Positions 57,862 through 60,000 of a DNA stretch of 60,000 nucleotides are shown here, in pieces. The translations under genes were made by a program, and so were the position numbers. The notes below the pieces were generated by a model. That model worked only from the letters and a program-made list of their open reading frames with translations. It had not been told where the DNA came from and searched no databases. Every line of letters begins with the position of its first letter. Position 1 is the stretch's first letter. This DNA comes from Strigamia acuminata (taxonomy: Eukaryota; Arthropoda; Chilopoda; Geophilomorpha; Linotaeniidae): the NCBI GenBank assembly GCA_949358305.1, contig OX442314.1, positions 48,308,581 through 48,368,580 on the forward strand, written 5' to 3'.

Positions 57862-59523
57862 ATGAACGATGAGGAAGAAGCCATTCGAGCCTCCAGAGAA
57901 AGTTCGAGTCAAACTTCTCCGCCCGGCGAAGGAGCGAGTGCCCCTCAAAGCACTCACGCAGAGCGAGACACTTCAGCATCAAGCGCCCAGTCTCGCGAAT
58001 CTCAACGCGATGTGAGTGAGAGAGCCTCTCGCACTCAACGAGAGCCGCATTCTCGATCTTCACGTTCGCACTCCAGGCGTGGACGTGAAACACCAGCATC
58101 CAAATTGCGTTCGCGACATAATTCTCGCCCGCGATTACCGTCGTCAACGTCGGAATCCGAAGTCACTGTTCATGCAGCTGGTGACTTCAGGCGCGTAGCT
58201 CAAACGGAAGAGCCTACCACGCCCTATGTACTCTGGAGAGTGGTCGGTGACACTAAAACCGATCCTAGTGTGCCCGTACCTGGCCACACTAGTAATAAAA
58301 TTCCGAGCGTGCCCGCTTTCGAGCCTGCACCTCGCTTCGACGAATTTTTTGATGTGCTGTGGCGCCGCTACGAGATGGTGCCAGTTCAAACTCAGCAGGA
58401 TATGCTCATAAATTTGGATGCATATCAAGAAGTTCAACTCCAGGAAGCCATCAAAGACTGGCAAAGGGTGGCTCAATTCATGCGTCAAATTGGCGCAAAG
58501 AATTTGACTCCCGAGCAGTTGGCTTCATTTCAACGAGGCTTAGTCTCTGGACTAACCAGGATTTTGTATCCTGGCGTGTTTATACACGACGGACAGTCTT
58601 TAGCCGCCGCCACTTATTTGTGGACGGCCCCGATGGGCTTGCCCATTAGTCTTATGGAAATTTGGTATTCCATTCGGTTGGATCCTCCAACCGTAAGGGC
58701 CGAGCTGATCCGCCAAATGCTGGCGTTGGGGGAAAACCCGCAGGCTGCTTATACGCGCCTACGCCGAGAATGGCAACACACTCAAATTGCACATTGCCAG
58801 CGCCGCTTGACCAACCCACCGGTCTCGCCATCAGCCACGCACGCCTCAGCCGCCACGACGCTCAGTGTCCTTAAAATGGCACTGGGGACCCCGCCAAATC
58901 CAGAATGGGAGGTCAACCAGGGAGCGAGCACTTCACGTGCTCCCAGCGGCATTACCGGAGTCAATCTACCTCGACCCCCCGGTTTAGGTCGAGGCGTAAT
59001 TCTGGACATGTCCAGAAAGAAGTCTGTTTCGAGTGTGTCGTCCCCGACATACTCCGAGCGCTCAATGCATACGATCGAGCAAGAACTGCCCGTCGAACCG
59101 GCAGTTCGCAGTCCAACTCCCGAAACTCCGTTCCGAAAGTTAATGAGGATCTACCCTCATTTTAATCTCACCTTTCCAACACGCACGTTGTTAAAAAACG
59201 ACTCCATGTTGTGCACACGTGTGTTGTCCTGGTTAGAAGCGCATATCCGCGCCCCTGACGATGCAGTAATGCATCAGCGGCTAATCCGAGCCCGCAAGGA
59301 ACCCAGCTGTAACAAGGAATACGTGGAGTTAGGTTTTGTTAATGATGCTAACTCAAAGCTCATCCAACAGGTCTGGCTGCACGTAAACCCTGGGATGCAG
59401 TCTGGCCAGACTGCAGGAATGCCGCTCTGCACTGTGAACGAACGCAGTGATCCTCGAGACAACTCGACGGATATGATGCGACAATCGCCTGGCATCGTGG
59501 TCCAGACCATGGACCACTCCTAG
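57862..59523 (+). CDS. Gypsy-D ORF3 second part, unknown non-env protein
   Basis: Same frame as 57280-57846; counted from exon 1 the uninterrupted protein would be about 780 residues. The first 110 residues are Ser/Arg-rich (RS-type, disordered). Residues about 150-330 look folded and largely helical ('FDEFFDVLWRRYEMV', 'TPEQLASFQRGLVSGL', 'LWTAPMGLPISLMEIWYSI'). After a Ser/Pro linker a second conserved-looking block is 'PFRKLMRIYPHFNLTF' to 'YVELGFVNDANSKLIQQ'. There is no signal peptide, membrane helix or CxxCxG cluster. It is in the env position but not env. A second capsid-like protein is conceivable but unproven. Confidence 0.75.
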   Translation: MNDEEEAIRASRESSSQTSPPGEGASAPQSTHAERDTSASSAQSRESQRDVSERASRTQREPHSRSSRSHSRRGRETPASKLRSRHNSRPRLPSSTSESEVTVHAAGDFRRVAQTEEPTTPYVLWRVVGDTKTDPSVPVPGHTSNKIPSVPAFEPAPRFDEFFDVLWRRYEMVPVQTQQDMLINLDAYQEVQLQEAIKDWQRVAQFMRQIGAKNLTPEQLASFQRGLVSGLTRILYPGVFIHDGQSLAAATYLWTAPMGLPISLMEIWYSIRLDPPTVRAELIRQMLALGENPQAAYTRLRREWQHTQIAHCQRRLTNPPVSPSATHASAATTLSVLKMALGTPPNPEWEVNQGASTSRAPSGITGVNLPRPPGLGRGVILDMSRKKSVSSVSSPTYSERSMHTIEQELPVEPAVRSPTPETPFRKLMRIYPHFNLTFPTRTLLKNDSMLCTRVLSWLEAHIRAPDDAVMHQRLIRARKEPSCNKEYVELGFVNDANSKLIQQVWLHVNPGMQSGQTAGMPLCTVNERSDPRDNSTDMMRQSPGIVVQTMDHS

Positions 59524-59578
59524 ATTTCTGCAAACGAAGATTTCTCTCCTTTTTGGACTTGTTTAAAAAGGGGGGAAA
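59524..59578 (+). promoter_or_regulatory. Gypsy-D polypurine tract
   Basis: AAAAAGGGGGGAAATG (about 59564-59578) stands directly before the 3' LTR. Confidence 0.85.
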
Positions 59579-60000
59579 TGTGGTGACCCTGAAGTGTTTT
59601 TATTTATATTTGAAATAAATTTGTCACCACTAAAGAAATTGTATATTTTATTCTATTTTGGTTTGACACACGCCAAACCAAAATTACATAATTAGGAGAG
59701 GAGAATTGTTCTTGTATATTCTCACCCCTATTTGGGAAAAATCCGAAGTGTGCCAGGCCTGCAGGTGCCGAATTATTACACTTAAATAATTATTTAATAT
59801 GGCACACGCCAAAAGTGTGACTTGAGAGCGGAAATCCCTCAGGCACACTTTACCCTCTTTTGGGCTAAAACATTACATCAGAGTGATGATGATGATGTAA
59901 TACATCCTGTATTGCACCAAAATCACCACTCTACGCATATTTTATGCGCAGGACCAGAGAGTGCATAAAAGCCCCAAATTTTGGCGGCTTGACTCACTCT
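59579..60000 (+). repeat. Gypsy-D 3' LTR, partial
   Basis: It starts TGTGGTGACCC after the polypurine tract and runs off the window. It contains a GAT microsatellite (59883-59897) and a TATA-like CATAAAA (59964-59970). Confidence 0.75.

Larger units (their letters stand above)
48304..60000 (+). mobile_element. Ty3/gypsy LTR retrotransposon (Gypsy-D), 5'-truncated and running off the window
   Basis: Gag, pol and ORF3 are followed by a polypurine tract and a 3' LTR beginning at 59579. No 5' LTR, primer site or gag start is present. Host-like or unassigned DNA meets gag between about 48304 and 48400, just right of Gypsy-C. Defects: a zinc-knuckle Cys changed to Ser, a TAA in RT (51685-51687), a frameshift near 55998, a TGA in ORF3 (57844-57846), and a solo LTR in integrase. 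It is an old, dead copy of the same general lineage as C and E. Confidence 0.88.

Noticed and set aside
57862-59523. envelope gene in Gypsy-D
   Set aside because: No signal peptide, membrane helix, cleavage site or cysteine pattern of an envelope. Composition suggests a soluble or RNA-associated protein.

Overview
The window looks like a repeat-rich piece of an invertebrate, probably arthropod, genome. No bacterial genes, operons, CRISPR arrays, rRNA or tRNA genes are visible. The host signal is a spliced minus-strand gene of the DEG/ENaC (degenerin/epithelial sodium channel, pickpocket-like) family. Nearly everything else is transposable elements, many nested inside one another. Assignment to arthropods rests on the mix of BEL/Pao, Ty1/copia and Ty3/gypsy elements and on the channel type, and is not certain.

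Host gene (minus strand): four exons with matching splice sites and phases lie at 24043-23936, 23847-23759, 23074-22324 and 17754-17645. The third exon carries the second membrane helix of one channel unit and then, without a stop, the first membrane helix of a second unit. The fourth exon is the cysteine-rich exon of that second unit. This implies a tandem-fused, two-unit DEG/ENaC protein whose introns hold the transposons.

Left block, 821-17315: a roughly 744-bp mariner-type foldback MITE (TA target duplication) is split by Copia-A (1430-17175, plus strand). Copia-A is split by a BEL/Pao element (3601-9522, plus strand) and by Copia-B (9803-14851, minus strand). All three LTR elements have near-identical LTR pairs and clean target duplications, but all have broken reading frames.

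Middle, 17318-24112: channel exons with introns holding an 891-bp hAT-like MITE (18267-19157), short tandem repeats, a candidate MITE, a stray end of the mariner MITE, and an array of an 11-bp motif.

Right block, 24113-60000: Gypsy-C (24113-48299) has 1740-bp LTRs and has lost its RNase H region. Gypsy-E (32313-43039), which looks intact, sits inside the integrase tail of Gypsy-C. Gypsy-D (about 48380 to beyond 60000) lacks its 5' LTR, carries several inactivating changes, and has a solo LTR (53787-55551) in its integrase.

Gypsy-C, -D and -E share an organisation: gag, a -1 ribosomal frameshift heptamer near the gag stop, pol, and then a large extra ORF where env would be. The extra ORF is not envelope-like. 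In C and E it has a CxxCxG zinc-binding signature. In C and D it lies behind introns. X-box (RFX-type) motifs recur in all three. This lineage, together with the fused channel, is the most interesting content of the window.
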